Part shown: positions 1-7,828 of the stretch, piece by piece
Layout of the letters: each line of letters begins with the position of its first letter
Numbering within the stretch: the stretch's first letter is position 1
Assembly (NCBI GenBank): GCA_963756525.1
Contig: CAVWNR010000006.1
Location: 236,531-300,530 of the forward strand
Source: CAVWNR01 sp963756525
GTDB lineage: Bacteria; Actinomycetota; Actinomycetes; Mycobacteriales; Jatrophihabitantaceae
Reading direction: 5' to 3'
DNA: 64,000 bases
Made by a program: the position numbers and the translations under genes
Notes under the pieces: model-generated
Database searches by the model: none
The model's input: the letters and a program-made list of their open reading frames with translations, nothing else
Told to the model about the DNA's origin: nothing

Positions 1-621
1 ACCGAGCCTCGGCGGCCGGTTGACCAGCCGAGTCCCGTCCGGGCCCGCCCGTGCGGCGGCGGCCGGCTCGTCAGCGCCGGCGACGCAGAGCCGTGACTCG
101 CCGATCTGCACCACCTGACCGGGCCGAATGCTGCTTCCGTCGGCGTCGACCTCGTGTCCTTCCACCCGGGTGCCGTTGGTGGAGTCGAGGTCGCGCAGCG
201 TGATTCCGGCGTTCGTGACCGTGACGCTGGCGTGCACCCGGGATGCATCGGCGTCGGTCAGCACGAGGTCGCAGTCGCGCGCCCGGCCGATGGTTAGCAC
301 CCCGCGGGGCAACGCCACCACCGTGCCGGCGTCGGGGCCGCCGACCACGTGCACCCGGAAGACGGCGCCGGTCGCCAGGTCGCGTGCAGGCGCCTGGCCA
401 AGTTGCAGTACCGCACCGTCACGAAGCCCGGGACCGCCGAGCAGCGCGGACTGTGGCAGCCGTCGGCCGTCGCTCCAGAACGCGACGTTGGTCCCTGTCG
501 GGCCCGGCAGCGCGGCAGCAAGATCGTTGACGACGTCAGCGAGCGCGGTGCCTGCTGGCGCGTCAACCCGCACGTCGCGACCGAAGCCGTCCTCGTCGCG
601 AACCGAGAACCGAAGTTGCAT
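1..621 (-). CDS. FHA-domain protein, probable FtsK/EccC-type ATPase N-terminus (partial)
   Basis: The 207 visible residues are the N-terminus of a protein that runs off the left edge. Residues 1-80 look like a small ubiquitin-like or beta-grasp module. Residues about 88-182 form a forkhead-associated domain with its hallmark residues: IGR at 111-113, SRxH at 127-130 and NG at 149-150, which together bind phosphothreonine peptides. The ATG at 621 is the only sensible start, and homology-like sequence begins directly after it. The gene is divergent from a WXG100 gene. In many actinobacteria an FHA-FtsK/SpoIIIE ATPase sits beside WXG100 genes in ESX-like secretion loci, so I infer the missing part is an ATPase. 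FHA proteins of other architectures remain possible. The FHA call is firm; the FtsK assignment is not. Confidence 0.75.
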   Translation of the reverse strand, partial: MQLRFSVRDEDGFGRDVRVDAPAGTALADVVNDLAAALPGPTGTNVAFWSDGRRLPQSALLGGPGLRDGAVLQLGQAPARDLATGAVFRVHVVGGPDAGTVVALPRGVLTIGRARDCDLVLTDADASRVHASVTVTNAGITLRDLDSTNGTRVEGHEVDADGSSIRPGQVVQIGESRLCVAGADEPAAAARAGPDGTRLVNRPPRLG

Positions 622-673
622 GGGCCGCAGTGTGCCGACTCGGTACGACGCGATGCACCCGGCAGCGACGAGC

Positions 674-712
674 CTGTGGATAACCGGTCCGTGCTGCACC
701 GGTTATCCACAG
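674..712. promoter_or_regulatory. Perfect inverted repeat containing two DnaA-box sequences
   Basis: Two 15-base arms, CTGTGGATAACCGGT (674-688) and its exact complement (698-712), are separated by 9 bases. Each arm holds a perfect TTATCCACA, the classical high-affinity DnaA box, in opposite orientations (675-683 and 703-711). The repeat lies between the divergent FHA and WXG100 genes, about 50 bases from one start and 110 from the other, so it is placed to control both. It has no T-tract and sits between divergent starts, so a terminator role is unlikely. Binding by DnaA is inferred from sequence only; another dimeric regulator could use the same palindrome. Confidence 0.5.
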
Positions 713-821
713 ATCGCGCACGCATCCTGCGGCGGCCCCGGCGGCCTGCGTAGCGTCTCGCGGCATCAACCGATCTCGGCCTGTCCGCAGCCGGACGGCC
801 CGGCAGAAGGGAAGTATCGCG

Positions 822-1115
822 ATGGGTATCGGGTTGAAGGTCACCCCTGACCAGCTTCAGGCGCTCGGCGGCAACGTCGCACGCACGTCCGCGGACGTGC
901 GCGGCGCGCATCAGAACCTGAAGGGCCAGCTCGGCCCGCTGTTCGGCGCCGACTGGTCGGGCGCCGCGGCCACCCAGTTCAGCAGTCTCTATGAGCAGTT
1001 CGACCAGCACGCCAAGGGTCTCTCGGACGCCCTCGACGGGATCGGCCAGCTGCTCGGCCGGGCCGGCGCGACCTACGCCGACGTCGAGCAGCAGATCGCT
1101 GCCTCGTTCCGCTGA
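822..1115 (+). CDS. WXG100 family type VII secretion target (ESAT-6-like)
   Basis: A 97-residue helical protein with the WXG turn (W45-S46-G47) between two long alpha-helical halves, the expected size for the family. WXG100 proteins form helical-hairpin dimers and are exported by ESX/type VII systems. No YxxxD/E export signal is obvious at the C-terminus, where the sequence ends near TYADVEQQIAASF. The Y-A-D-V-E stretch might serve, so this protein could be the partner or carry a variant signal. A good Shine-Dalgarno, GAAGGGAAG, precedes the ATG. It is divergent from the FHA gene, supporting a shared secretion role. There is no adjacent paralogous partner inside the window. Confidence 0.9.
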   Translation: MGIGLKVTPDQLQALGGNVARTSADVRGAHQNLKGQLGPLFGADWSGAAATQFSSLYEQFDQHAKGLSDALDGIGQLLGRAGATYADVEQQIAASFR

Positions 1116-1125
1116 TCCGACGCAA

Positions 1126-1141
1126 CTGCCGTTTGCGGCAG
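1126..1141. terminator. Short hairpin between convergent genes
   Basis: CTGCCG (1126-1131), a TTTG loop and CGGCAG (1136-1141) form a 6-bp stem. It lies 11 bases after the WXG100 stop and before the end of the convergent Nudix gene. There is no strong T-tract, only ATTGT, so it is a weak or bidirectional terminator candidate. Confidence 0.35.
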
Positions 1142-1176
1142 ATTGTCAGCGTTAGCAGTTCGGCGGCGTGCCGGCG

Positions 1177-1581
1177 TCAGCTCGGCAACAGGTCCCACTC
1201 AGCGAGCGTGTCGAAGAGCTGGGGCACTAGGGGCAGCTTGTCGAGTTCAGCCCGGGTCACCCAGCGCGCGTCGGTGGCATCGTCTGCTGCCTTCAATTCA
1301 CCGCCGCTGAGTTCGCAGAGGAAGTCGTGGATGACGTACACCGCCCCACCGGGTCCAGCGCGCTCGACCGCGCCCGCGAGGCGCGCTACTCGCACGGCGA
1401 GGCCGGTCTCCTCTGCGATCTCCCGCACGCAGGCAGCGTCCGCCGTCTCGCCTGCCTGGCACCGGCCGCCCGGCACCGACCACAAGCCAGGCGAGGGAGG
1501 GTGGCCCCGCTGGACCAACAGCAGCCGCCCGGCCTGGTCGAACACGATCCCGCCGGCGCACGGAACCCGAGGCGTCCCCAT
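1177..1581 (-). CDS. Nudix hydrolase (MutT-like)
   Basis: A 134-residue protein with a complete Nudix box, matching GX5EX7REUXEEXGU exactly: the first Gly of the PGG, E in GETADA, then REIAEETGL. The preceding GLWSVPGG is typical of the fold. Such enzymes hydrolyse nucleoside diphosphates linked to another group, often oxidised dNTPs or NDP-sugars; the substrate cannot be read from sequence. I chose the ATG at 1581 (MGTPRVPCAGG) because the in-frame extension upstream is Arg/Ala-rich and does not resemble the family. The gene is convergent with WXG100 and divergent from the PHP gene. Confidence 0.85.
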   Translation of the reverse strand: MGTPRVPCAGGIVFDQAGRLLLVQRGHPPSPGLWSVPGGRCQAGETADAACVREIAEETGLAVRVARLAGAVERAGPGGAVYVIHDFLCELSGGELKAADDATDARWVTRAELDKLPLVPQLFDTLAEWDLLPS

Positions 1582-1773
1582 CTGCACAGTCTCGCCCAGC
1601 CGCGGCGGGGCCCGGCCGCCGCCTGCCTCCCGGGTCGCAGAGGCGCTGGGCGGCGCAATCGCCGCACGGCATGCTGACCTGGCGTTTGACCCGGGCGAAG
1701 ATCGCGGTGCCGACCGGCCGGCGCTACGGTATCGCGCGGCACCGCGGTCGCGACGCGGCCGTAGTGTGGCGCG

Positions 1774-2631
1774 GTGCGCATCGATCTGCACACCCACTCC
1801 ACGGCCTCCGACGGCACCGACAGCCCCGCGGAGCTGGTGGCCAACGCGGCAGCGGCCGGGCTAGATGTCGTGGCGATCACCGACCACGACACGACTGCCG
1901 GGTGGGATTCTGCCGTCGCTGCGCTCCCGCGCGGGCTGACGCTGGTGCCGGGGGCCGAGTTCTCCTGCGCCCACGCCGCTGCCGACGGACGGCGGGTGAG
2001 CCTGCATCTGCTGGGATACCTGTTCGATCGCGTGCACCCCGGTCTGCGAGCGGAACGTGCCCGACTGCGCGCGAGTCGCCTGGGGCGCGGGCGCGCCATC
2101 GTCGACAACCTAGCCGCGGACGGGATCGCGGTGAGCTGGCAGCGGGTCAGCGAGCTGGCCGCCGGCGGCGCGGTCGGCCGGCCGCACATCGCCCGGGTGC
2201 TGGTCGAGAACGGCGTCGTGGGCAGTGTCGGGGAGGCGTTTGGCGAGCTGTTGTCCTCCTCGTCGAAGTACTACGTCCGCAAGGCCGATACCGAAGTCTT
2301 CGACGCCATCGCACTGGTGAGAGCCGCCGGGGGGGTGGCGGTGTTCGCGCATCCGCTGGCCACCCGGCGTGGGCCTGTCGTGGACCAGTCGGTGATCGCG
2401 GCCATGGCCGAGGCCGGGTTGGCCGGCCTCGAAGTGGACCATCCCGACCACACGGACGAGCAGCGCCACCGGCTGGCCGGCTTGGGCCGGGAGCTCGACT
2501 TGATCGTGACGGGCTCCTCGGACTACCACGGCCGGAACAAGACGGTCGCGCTCGGTGCCTGCACAACGGCCCCGGAGCAGTACGCCGCGCTCGTCGACCG
2601 CGCTATCGCCCGCACGCCGGTCCGCCGGTGA
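1774..2631 (+). CDS. PHP-domain phosphoesterase (RNase AM / TrpH-like)
   Basis: A 285-residue PHP-fold metal-dependent phosphoesterase. Metal ligands are visible in order: LHTHS (H6, H8), ITDHDT (D37, H38), the acidic GAEFS (E62), SLHLLGY (H78), FAHP near residue 195, and SSDYHG near 250. The family includes E. coli RNase AM (YciV), which removes 3'-phosphate from 3',5'-nucleotides and digests short RNA 5'-3'. Start is GTG at 1774, immediately before the RIDLHTHS strand that opens the fold; nothing upstream extends it. It stands alone, followed by the coupled gene pair at 2645 and 2698. Confidence 0.9.
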   Translation: MRIDLHTHSTASDGTDSPAELVANAAAAGLDVVAITDHDTTAGWDSAVAALPRGLTLVPGAEFSCAHAAADGRRVSLHLLGYLFDRVHPGLRAERARLRASRLGRGRAIVDNLAADGIAVSWQRVSELAAGGAVGRPHIARVLVENGVVGSVGEAFGELLSSSSKYYVRKADTEVFDAIALVRAAGGVAVFAHPLATRRGPVVDQSVIAAMAEAGLAGLEVDHPDHTDEQRHRLAGLGRELDLIVTGSSDYHGRNKTVALGACTTAPEQYAALVDRAIARTPVRR

Positions 2632-2644
2632 CTACCGTGACTGC

Positions 2645-2701
2645 ATGAACCACCACACCGACTCGCTCGCCGAGCCCGCGACCTGTCGGGAACGCCGATG
2701 A
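2645..2701 (+). CDS. Possible 18-residue leader ORF coupled to the next gene
   Basis: An ATG at 2645 opens an 18-codon frame whose TGA overlaps the ATG of the downstream membrane protein (ATGA at 2698-2701). Such overlaps usually indicate translational coupling. The peptide is His/Arg-rich, resembles nothing I know and has no clear Shine-Dalgarno, so it may be chance. It is recorded because it would set translation of the downstream gene. Confidence 0.2.
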   Translation: MNHHTDSLAEPATCRERR

Positions 2702-3963
2702 CCATACTCCGCCCGTTGCTCGGGATGATCGTCGCGGTTTTCGCCGCGGCGCTGGCGTTCGCGCCGACCGCGTGGGCCGACCCGGTCAGCGACGCGGTCG
2801 CCGCGCTGGGGGGCAGCAACCTCTACGTCGGCGACCCGGCCGCGCAGCTCGACCAGAACGCCGTACGCAACGCGCTGGATCCGACGATCAAGATTGCGGT
2901 GTTGCCGGCGAGTGCGGGTGAGCCCGGCATCCTCGCCACGCAGATCGGGCGTGACCTTGATCCGAGCGGCAGCCTGACGGTGGGCGTTGTCGCGGGGCGG
3001 ACGTTCTCGGCGGCGTCATCGAAGTACCGCGCTGGCTACGCCGCAGCGCAGGCTCGTGCTGCGGTCGCCGACAACAAGTCGCAACTGCAGGCAGGCGGCG
3101 ATCACCCGGACCTGACTGCGATGCTGACGGACTTCGCCCACCGGATGCAAAGCGGCCCTCTGGTGAGTGGCACTGCACCGCAGCCGGCCGGCAAGTCCGG
3201 CGGAACCGCAGTATGGCCATGGCTGGTCGTAATTGGCGTCTTGCTCGTCGGCGGGGTCGGAGGCTTCGCCTGGCATCGACGGCGGCGAACCCGGCGTGAG
3301 CTCGACCTGGCCCGCTCGAAGGTGCTGCCGTACTACGACCGGCTGGCCAGCGAGGTGAACACACTCGACCCCAAGGACAACCCGAAAGCCCGGCAGGCGC
3401 TTGCCGATGCATCGGAGCGGTTCACCTCGGCTGGTTCGCAGCTGGCCGAGGCGCGAACCGTCACCCAGTACGGGGCCGCGCGGCGGACGGTGCTGGAGGG
3501 GCTGCACGCCGCGCGCACGGCCCGGACCGCGCTCGGGATCGACCCCGGTCCCGACCTGCCGCCGGTGGAGGAGCCGCGCGGCGACCAGCTGAGCAGCCCC
3601 CAGCAAGTCACCGTCCAGGGTCAGCAGTTCCAGGGCTACCCGGCCTACACGCCCGGCGCGCCGTACTACTACGGCGGCGGCTACGGCGTCCCCGGTGGCT
3701 GGTACTCGACCCCGTTCTGGGAGACCCTGCTCCTCGGCAGCGTGCTCACCGGCGGCTTCGGAGGATGGGGCGGCGGCTGGGGCGGCGGCGGTTACGACCG
3801 CGGCTACCAGCAGGGCTACGACGCCGGTCAGTCGAGCGGGCAGGGCGGTGACTGGAGCGGCGGCGGCGGCGGCGGTGACTGGGGCGGCGGCGGCGGTGAC
3901 TGGGGCGGCGGCGGCGGTGACTGGGGCGGCGGCGGCGGCAGCGATTCCGGCGGCAGTTGGTGA
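2698..3963 (+). CDS. Secreted/membrane-anchored protein with Gly-rich tail
   Basis: A 421-residue protein. Residues 1-28 form a signal peptide ending TAWADP. An extracytoplasmic domain (about 30-160) resembles the TPM/DUF6676-type domains of actinobacterial membrane proteins. One transmembrane helix at about 172-192 is followed by RRRRTRR, so the following segment is probably cytoplasmic. Residues 200-300 are helical and likely coiled. The last 130 residues are Tyr/Gly-rich, ending in repeated GDWGGGG units and GSDSGGSW. Function is unknown. The stop overlaps the start of the RecB-like nuclease (ATGA). The low-complexity tail resembles those of stress- or envelope-associated TPM proteins, but no activity can be assigned. 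Confidence 0.7.
   Translation: MTILRPLLGMIVAVFAAALAFAPTAWADPVSDAVAALGGSNLYVGDPAAQLDQNAVRNALDPTIKIAVLPASAGEPGILATQIGRDLDPSGSLTVGVVAGRTFSAASSKYRAGYAAAQARAAVADNKSQLQAGGDHPDLTAMLTDFAHRMQSGPLVSGTAPQPAGKSGGTAVWPWLVVIGVLLVGGVGGFAWHRRRRTRRELDLARSKVLPYYDRLASEVNTLDPKDNPKARQALADASERFTSAGSQLAEARTVTQYGAARRTVLEGLHAARTARTALGIDPGPDLPPVEEPRGDQLSSPQQVTVQGQQFQGYPAYTPGAPYYYGGGYGVPGGWYSTPFWETLLLGSVLTGGFGGWGGGWGGGGYDRGYQQGYDAGQSSGQGGDWSGGGGGGDWGGGGGDWGGGGGDWGGGGGSDSGGSW
3847..3936 (+). repeat. In-frame tandem repeat encoding GDWGGGG
   Basis: Four copies of GGTGACTGG begin at 3847, 3874, 3895 and 3916, each followed by a GGC-rich run. The last units are 21 bases long and encode Gly-Asp-Trp-Gly-Gly-Gly-Gly. The repeat lies inside the C-terminal tail of the membrane protein. 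The near-identical units suggest recent slippage expansion, so copy number may vary between strains. Confidence 0.85.
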
Positions 3964-4805
3964 TGACCGCCCAGCACGAGCAGCTCGCTCTCGGGTCGAT
4001 GCCCCGCCGGCTGTTCGCCTGCACACCATCGCGGCTGGCAGCCTTCGACTGCCCGCGCCGTTACCGGATGACCTACCTGGACCGGCCGGCGCTTCCGCGC
4101 GGCGCACCCTGGGCGCACAACACGCTCGGCGCGGCCGTGCACCTGGCGCTGCACCGCTGGTGGCAGCTACCGCCGCGCCGGCGCACCGCCGCCAACGGCG
4201 CGCTGCTCGTCGAGCGGAACTGGCAGCCCGACGGGTTCCGTGACAATGCGCAGTCGCAGACCTGGCGCGCCCGGGCGGCGCGGTGGGTGCAGCGGTACCT
4301 CACCGAGGTGGACGCCGACGACGAACCGGTAGGCGTCGAGCGGACAGTGGCGATCCGCACCGAGCGGCTGGCGATCTCCGGACGTGTCGACCGGATCGAC
4401 GACCGCGACGGGGAACTGGTGATTGTCGACTACAAGACCGGCCGCGCCCGGCTGAGCGTCGACGACGCCCGCGGGTCACAGGCGCTGGCGCTGTACGCGC
4501 TCGCCGCGCGGCGGACGCTGCGGCGCGACTGCCGGCGGGTCGAGCTGCATCACCTGCCGACCGGTGAGGCGCTGGCCCACGAGCACACCGACGAGTCGCT
4601 GGCTCGGCACGCGGCCCGGGCGGAGGCGACCGCCGACGACATCTGCGCCGCCACCGATACCCTGGCCGCCGGCGCCGACCCGGACGACGTGTTCCCGCCA
4701 CGCCCCGGACCGGCCTGTGCGTGGTGCGACTTGCGCCGGCACTGCCTCGAGGGGCAGGCCGCGTCGCCGGCGCTCGCGTCCTGGGCCGGTCTGGCCGCCG
4801 AGTAA
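3963..4805 (+). CDS. RecB-family PD-(D/E)XK nuclease with probable Fe-S cluster
   Basis: A 280-residue nuclease-only protein. The catalytic core GRVDRIDD...IVDYKTG (D156, K158) is the RecB/Cas4 signature, and a conserved Gln/Tyr helix follows. Four cysteines, C30 near the N-terminus (FDCPRRY) and C252, C255, C261 (CAWCDLRRHC) near the C-terminus, form the split ligand set that holds a 4Fe-4S cluster in AddB, Dna2 and Cas4-type nucleases. Start is the ATG at 3963 overlapping the upstream TGA, the standard coupling arrangement; TTG and GTG lie just upstream in frame. It has no helicase partner, unlike AdnAB at 19-25 kb, and no CRISPR array lies near. Likely role: processing of DNA ends. Confidence 0.85.
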   Translation: MTAQHEQLALGSMPRRLFACTPSRLAAFDCPRRYRMTYLDRPALPRGAPWAHNTLGAAVHLALHRWWQLPPRRRTAANGALLVERNWQPDGFRDNAQSQTWRARAARWVQRYLTEVDADDEPVGVERTVAIRTERLAISGRVDRIDDRDGELVIVDYKTGRARLSVDDARGSQALALYALAARRTLRRDCRRVELHHLPTGEALAHEHTDESLARHAARAEATADDICAATDTLAAGADPDDVFPPRPGPACAWCDLRRHCLEGQAASPALASWAGLAAE

Positions 4806-4814
4806 CGCCGAAAC

Positions 4815-5618
4815 TCACGCAGGCGCGCCGACCGCCGCGCGCGCCGCCCGTCGCTGTGCCGACTGGTAGGGCGGGCTCTCCCGCCATCGAGCCGGCAGGA
4901 GGGCTACGGCCGGGCGCGCTGCGCGCAGGGCCGCGGTCGTGGCAAGCCCCGCGCCGGGCAGCGGCGGGATGCCGTAGGCGCGCCTGGCCCAGTCCGGCAG
5001 CAGCCCCACCGCGAGCGCAGCCAGCGCCGACCAGCCGACCCGAGCCGGCGCCGCCCACCGGCCCGCCACCGGAAGCGGCGTGGCCAGTACGTAGTGTGCC
5101 GCTTCCAGCGCGGAGGGCGTGGCCCGCAGCCGCGGTCGCAGCGACGCGATGAAGGCCGCCAGCTGTGCCGCATCACCTGGAACCAGGGCGTCGGGTATTC
5201 CTACCAGCGCCGCGGCCCGCGCCTGTTCGACGACGTAGCGGTCCGCGTCGGCGCTGTCGCCGACGACGCCGAGGACTCTTCCCGCCGCCAGGAACGAGTC
5301 GACCTCGCAGGCATGCACCCAGGCAAGCTGTTCAGCGTCGGTGATGCCCAGCCGCGCATGGACCTCCCGGACGCGGGCGGCCGCCGCATCGGCCTGCTCC
5401 GTCGTGCCGAAGGTGATCGTCGAGACGTAGATGACCGTGCTGCGCAGCCGCTGCCATGGCTGCTGGCGGAAGCTGGACCTGGCATCCATCACCGCCATCG
5501 CGTCAGGATGCAGCGCCTGCAACAACAGTGCGCGCAGCCCTCCCACCATCGACAGCGGCTCGCCGTGCAGCCGCCAGGTCACGCTGTCCGGGCCGAAGTA
5601 GCCCAGGTCGTCGCTCAT
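4815..5618 (-). CDS. MpaB/DUF2236-type oxygenase
   Basis: A 267-residue protein of the DUF2236 family (rubber-oxygenase/MpaB catalytic domain). The family pattern is clear: an N-terminal GPDSVTWRLHGEP, then LLLQALHP with conserved His, a DARSSFRQQPWQRLRST stretch, and later WVHACEVDSFL. Family members bind b-type haem through His residues and some are oxygenases or peptide-modifying enzymes; the substrate here is unknown. Start is the ATG at 5618 because it overlaps the TGA of the upstream hydrolase (ATGA), indicating one transcriptional unit. It is convergent with the RecB-like gene, only about 10 bases apart. Confidence 0.8.
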   Translation of the reverse strand: MSDDLGYFGPDSVTWRLHGEPLSMVGGLRALLLQALHPDAMAVMDARSSFRQQPWQRLRSTVIYVSTITFGTTEQADAAAARVREVHARLGITDAEQLAWVHACEVDSFLAAGRVLGVVGDSADADRYVVEQARAAALVGIPDALVPGDAAQLAAFIASLRPRLRATPSALEAAHYVLATPLPVAGRWAAPARVGWSALAALAVGLLPDWARRAYGIPPLPGAGLATTAALRAARPAVALLPARWRESPPYQSAQRRAARAAVGAPA

Positions 5619-6454
5619 ACCGACCGCCAAAACTCGATCAACGCTTGCGCCGTCGCTGCCGGGTTCTCGACAGCAGGGGAGTGCGCCGCGTCGGCGATGA
5701 CCGCGTGCCGCGCGCCGAGCCGGCGCGCCATCTGTGCCTGGGTCTCGGGCGGCCAGGCGTCATCGTCCACGCCGGTGATGACGAGCAGTGGCAGGCCGGC
5801 GCGGCGCAACTCGTCGACGCGGTCCGGCTCGGCGACCAGCGCGTCACCCATCCCGAGCAGGCCGGCCGGGTCGCTGGCGAGGAACCGAGCGCGCAGAAAC
5901 CGCGCGAGCCGCGGCGGCGGGGGCGTGTAGCCGGGTTCCCGCTCTGCGATGCGCTGCATTTCCTCGTAGATCCCCAGCATGCCGCGCTCGGCGAGCACCG
6001 GGCGAAGCAGCTCGATGCGCCGCCGGCGCCCGCCGTCGATTCCCGCCGGCCCGGAGTCCACCAGCACTAGTGAGGCGAACCGTCCGGGGTAGGCGAGCAC
6101 CGCGGCCCGAGCGACGAGCCCGCCGAACGAGTGACCGAGCAGGTGCACGCGATCGCCGAGCTGATCGGCTGCGGCAGCCAGGTCGGCGCCGAGCGCGGTC
6201 AGCGAGTAGGCGGCCGGGTCGCCCCAGCCGGGTGACTCGTACTGCCCACGCTGGTCGACGGCCATGACCCGAAAGCCGGCGTGCGCCAGCGGTCGGAGAA
6301 TCGGGGCGAAGTCCTCCTTGCTGCCGGTGAAGCCTGGCGCGAGCAGGACCGCGGCGCCGTCATCCGGGCCGGATTGCAGCGCCGCGAGCCGGCCGCCTGC
6401 CACCGGCAGCCGGACCCGCCGGGCGTCGCCGACATCGAGCTGGCTGATCATCAC
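5615..6454 (-). CDS. Alpha/beta hydrolase
   Basis: A 279-residue alpha/beta-hydrolase. The nucleophile elbow is GHSFGG (S109), the oxyanion segment is GFTGS near 41-45, the probable acid is D230 or D232 in TGVDDDAW and the His is H258 in DAAHSP. It resembles non-haem haloperoxidase or lipolytic enzymes, but the substrate cannot be read. Its stop overlaps the start of the MpaB-like gene, and only four bases separate it from the PQQ-like gene upstream, so the three are probably co-transcribed. Confidence 0.85.
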   Translation of the reverse strand: MMISQLDVGDARRVRLPVAGGRLAALQSGPDDGAAVLLAPGFTGSKEDFAPILRPLAHAGFRVMAVDQRGQYESPGWGDPAAYSLTALGADLAAAADQLGDRVHLLGHSFGGLVARAAVLAYPGRFASLVLVDSGPAGIDGGRRRRIELLRPVLAERGMLGIYEEMQRIAEREPGYTPPPPRLARFLRARFLASDPAGLLGMGDALVAEPDRVDELRRAGLPLLVITGVDDDAWPPETQAQMARRLGARHAVIADAAHSPAVENPAATAQALIEFWRSV

Positions 6455-6458
6455 AGCA

Positions 6459-7799
6459 TCACTGGTACACCGCAGTGGACGTGCCGGCGACCAGGAAGCC
6501 GGTGCCGAGCGGCAAGACCTGGCCCGATCCCGTCGTGTCGGCGGGGTAGGTGGTCAGCAGCCGGCCGGTGCGAGCGGAGAGTTCGGCCGCGCCGGTGGCA
6601 GCCGGCACCAGCAGCCGTCCTTCGGCGAGCGAGGCGGCCGTGCTGCTGTCGGGCGAGAAGAGGGTCGGCAGTCCGAGGGTCGCGGCGGTCCACCGAACGG
6701 TGGTGCCGGTCGCGTCGAGCGAATAACTACGGCCGCCGATCCAGATGAGCTCGCCGTCGGGTGCCGACGCCTGGCGCACCGGGCCGTTCGCGCTCGGCGG
6801 CGGAGTGAGCGCGATGCTGCGCACTGTTCGCCCGGTCCGCGAGTCATAGACGACAAGCGATCGCGACGACGAATCGAACGCCGCGACGAAATTGTCGGCG
6901 GCTACCGGCAGAGTCGAGGTATGGCTGCGCCGCCAGACAATCTGCTGCTTCTTGTCCTCGGTCTGCTGCTTGTCGTCGGCGGCTGCGTAGCGATCGCGCA
7001 AGAGCAGCTGCGCACCACCCGAGCAGCTTTCGCTGATGAGGACGCCGGCGGATCCGGGCACGACCGCGGTGAATGCGCAGCCAGCGTCGGGCTGCAGTGT
7101 CCATCGGTCGTACCCGCTGGCCGGGTCGATCGCGTAGATCACGCTGCCGGTCCAGATGAACGCCGTGTCGGTACTGGCCACGAGCGCCGGCCGCCCGTCG
7201 ATCGGCATCGCGTTCTCGTCCAGGGTGCGGTCCCAGGCGCGCTGGCCCGTGCCGGTTTCGAAGGTGTCGGCCTCGTCGCAGTTCCGGCCGTCGTCGAAGA
7301 CCGCGATGGTCTTGCCGCTTGCCTGGATGACCTGGCAGACCGAGCGGTCGGTGCGCGTGTAGCTCCACACCGTCGCGCCGGTCAACGCGTCGCGGCCAGT
7401 GACCGTATGTGCGGAGTATGTGACGACGGTGCCCCCGCTGAACGGCATCCCGATCGCGGCCGCGTCGGTCGAGCGCCAGCGCAGCGCCGGCCGGGCGGAC
7501 ATCGGCCCGCTCGTGACGGTCGGGGCGGGCGCCGAGGCGGTGTGCAGATGCGCGTGCGCGATCTCGCTGGTGGACCAGACCGCGCCGACCAGCGCTGCGA
7601 CCGCAGCGACCACGGCCGCGAGCACGGCGAGATACCAGCGGCGCTGCCGGCGCATCGTGCGCATATGTCGCTCGAGCGCGGCCCGCCCCGGGTCCGCGGC
7701 GGTCGCGTTCGGTGCGCCGGGGGCATCCGGCCCGCCGGGCGGCGTCGCTGATCCCGCACTCGGGACGTCCGGCGCAGCGCGCGGGTCGTCGACGGTCAC
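6459..7799 (-). CDS. Membrane-anchored PQQ-like beta-propeller protein (Rv3212-like)
   Basis: A 446-residue protein. A Pro/Ala-rich cytoplasmic N-terminus (1-50) is followed by one transmembrane helix at about 55-75 and an extracytoplasmic domain of repeating beta-strands typical of PQQ-like propellers (TGRDALTGATVWSY, DPASGYDRWTL, DSRTGRTVRSI, SARTGRLLTTY). It lacks PQQ-binding enzyme motifs, so it is probably a scaffold or sensor. Position next to the DEAD-box helicase matches M. tuberculosis Rv3212 beside rhlE (Rv3211). The start at 7799 is 29 bases downstream of the helicase stop, suggesting an operon. Confidence 0.75.
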   Translation of the reverse strand: MTVDDPRAAPDVPSAGSATPPGGPDAPGAPNATAADPGRAALERHMRTMRRQRRWYLAVLAAVVAAVAALVGAVWSTSEIAHAHLHTASAPAPTVTSGPMSARPALRWRSTDAAAIGMPFSGGTVVTYSAHTVTGRDALTGATVWSYTRTDRSVCQVIQASGKTIAVFDDGRNCDEADTFETGTGQRAWDRTLDENAMPIDGRPALVASTDTAFIWTGSVIYAIDPASGYDRWTLQPDAGCAFTAVVPGSAGVLISESCSGGAQLLLRDRYAAADDKQQTEDKKQQIVWRRSHTSTLPVAADNFVAAFDSSSRSLVVYDSRTGRTVRSIALTPPPSANGPVRQASAPDGELIWIGGRSYSLDATGTTVRWTAATLGLPTLFSPDSSTAASLAEGRLLVPAATGAAELSARTGRLLTTYPADTTGSGQVLPLGTGFLVAGTSTAVYQ

Positions 7800-7828
7800 G
7801 CCGCCAATCCTTACCTACCCGGCTGTGC

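Noticed and set aside
3847..3936. Possible CRISPR-like direct repeats
   Set aside because: The units are contiguous, in frame and encode a Gly-rich tail; there are no spacers.
6264..7751. A 495-codon plus-strand frame opposite the PQQ-like gene
   Set aside because: Low-complexity composition and no start signal; the minus strand has the membrane-anchor and propeller pattern.
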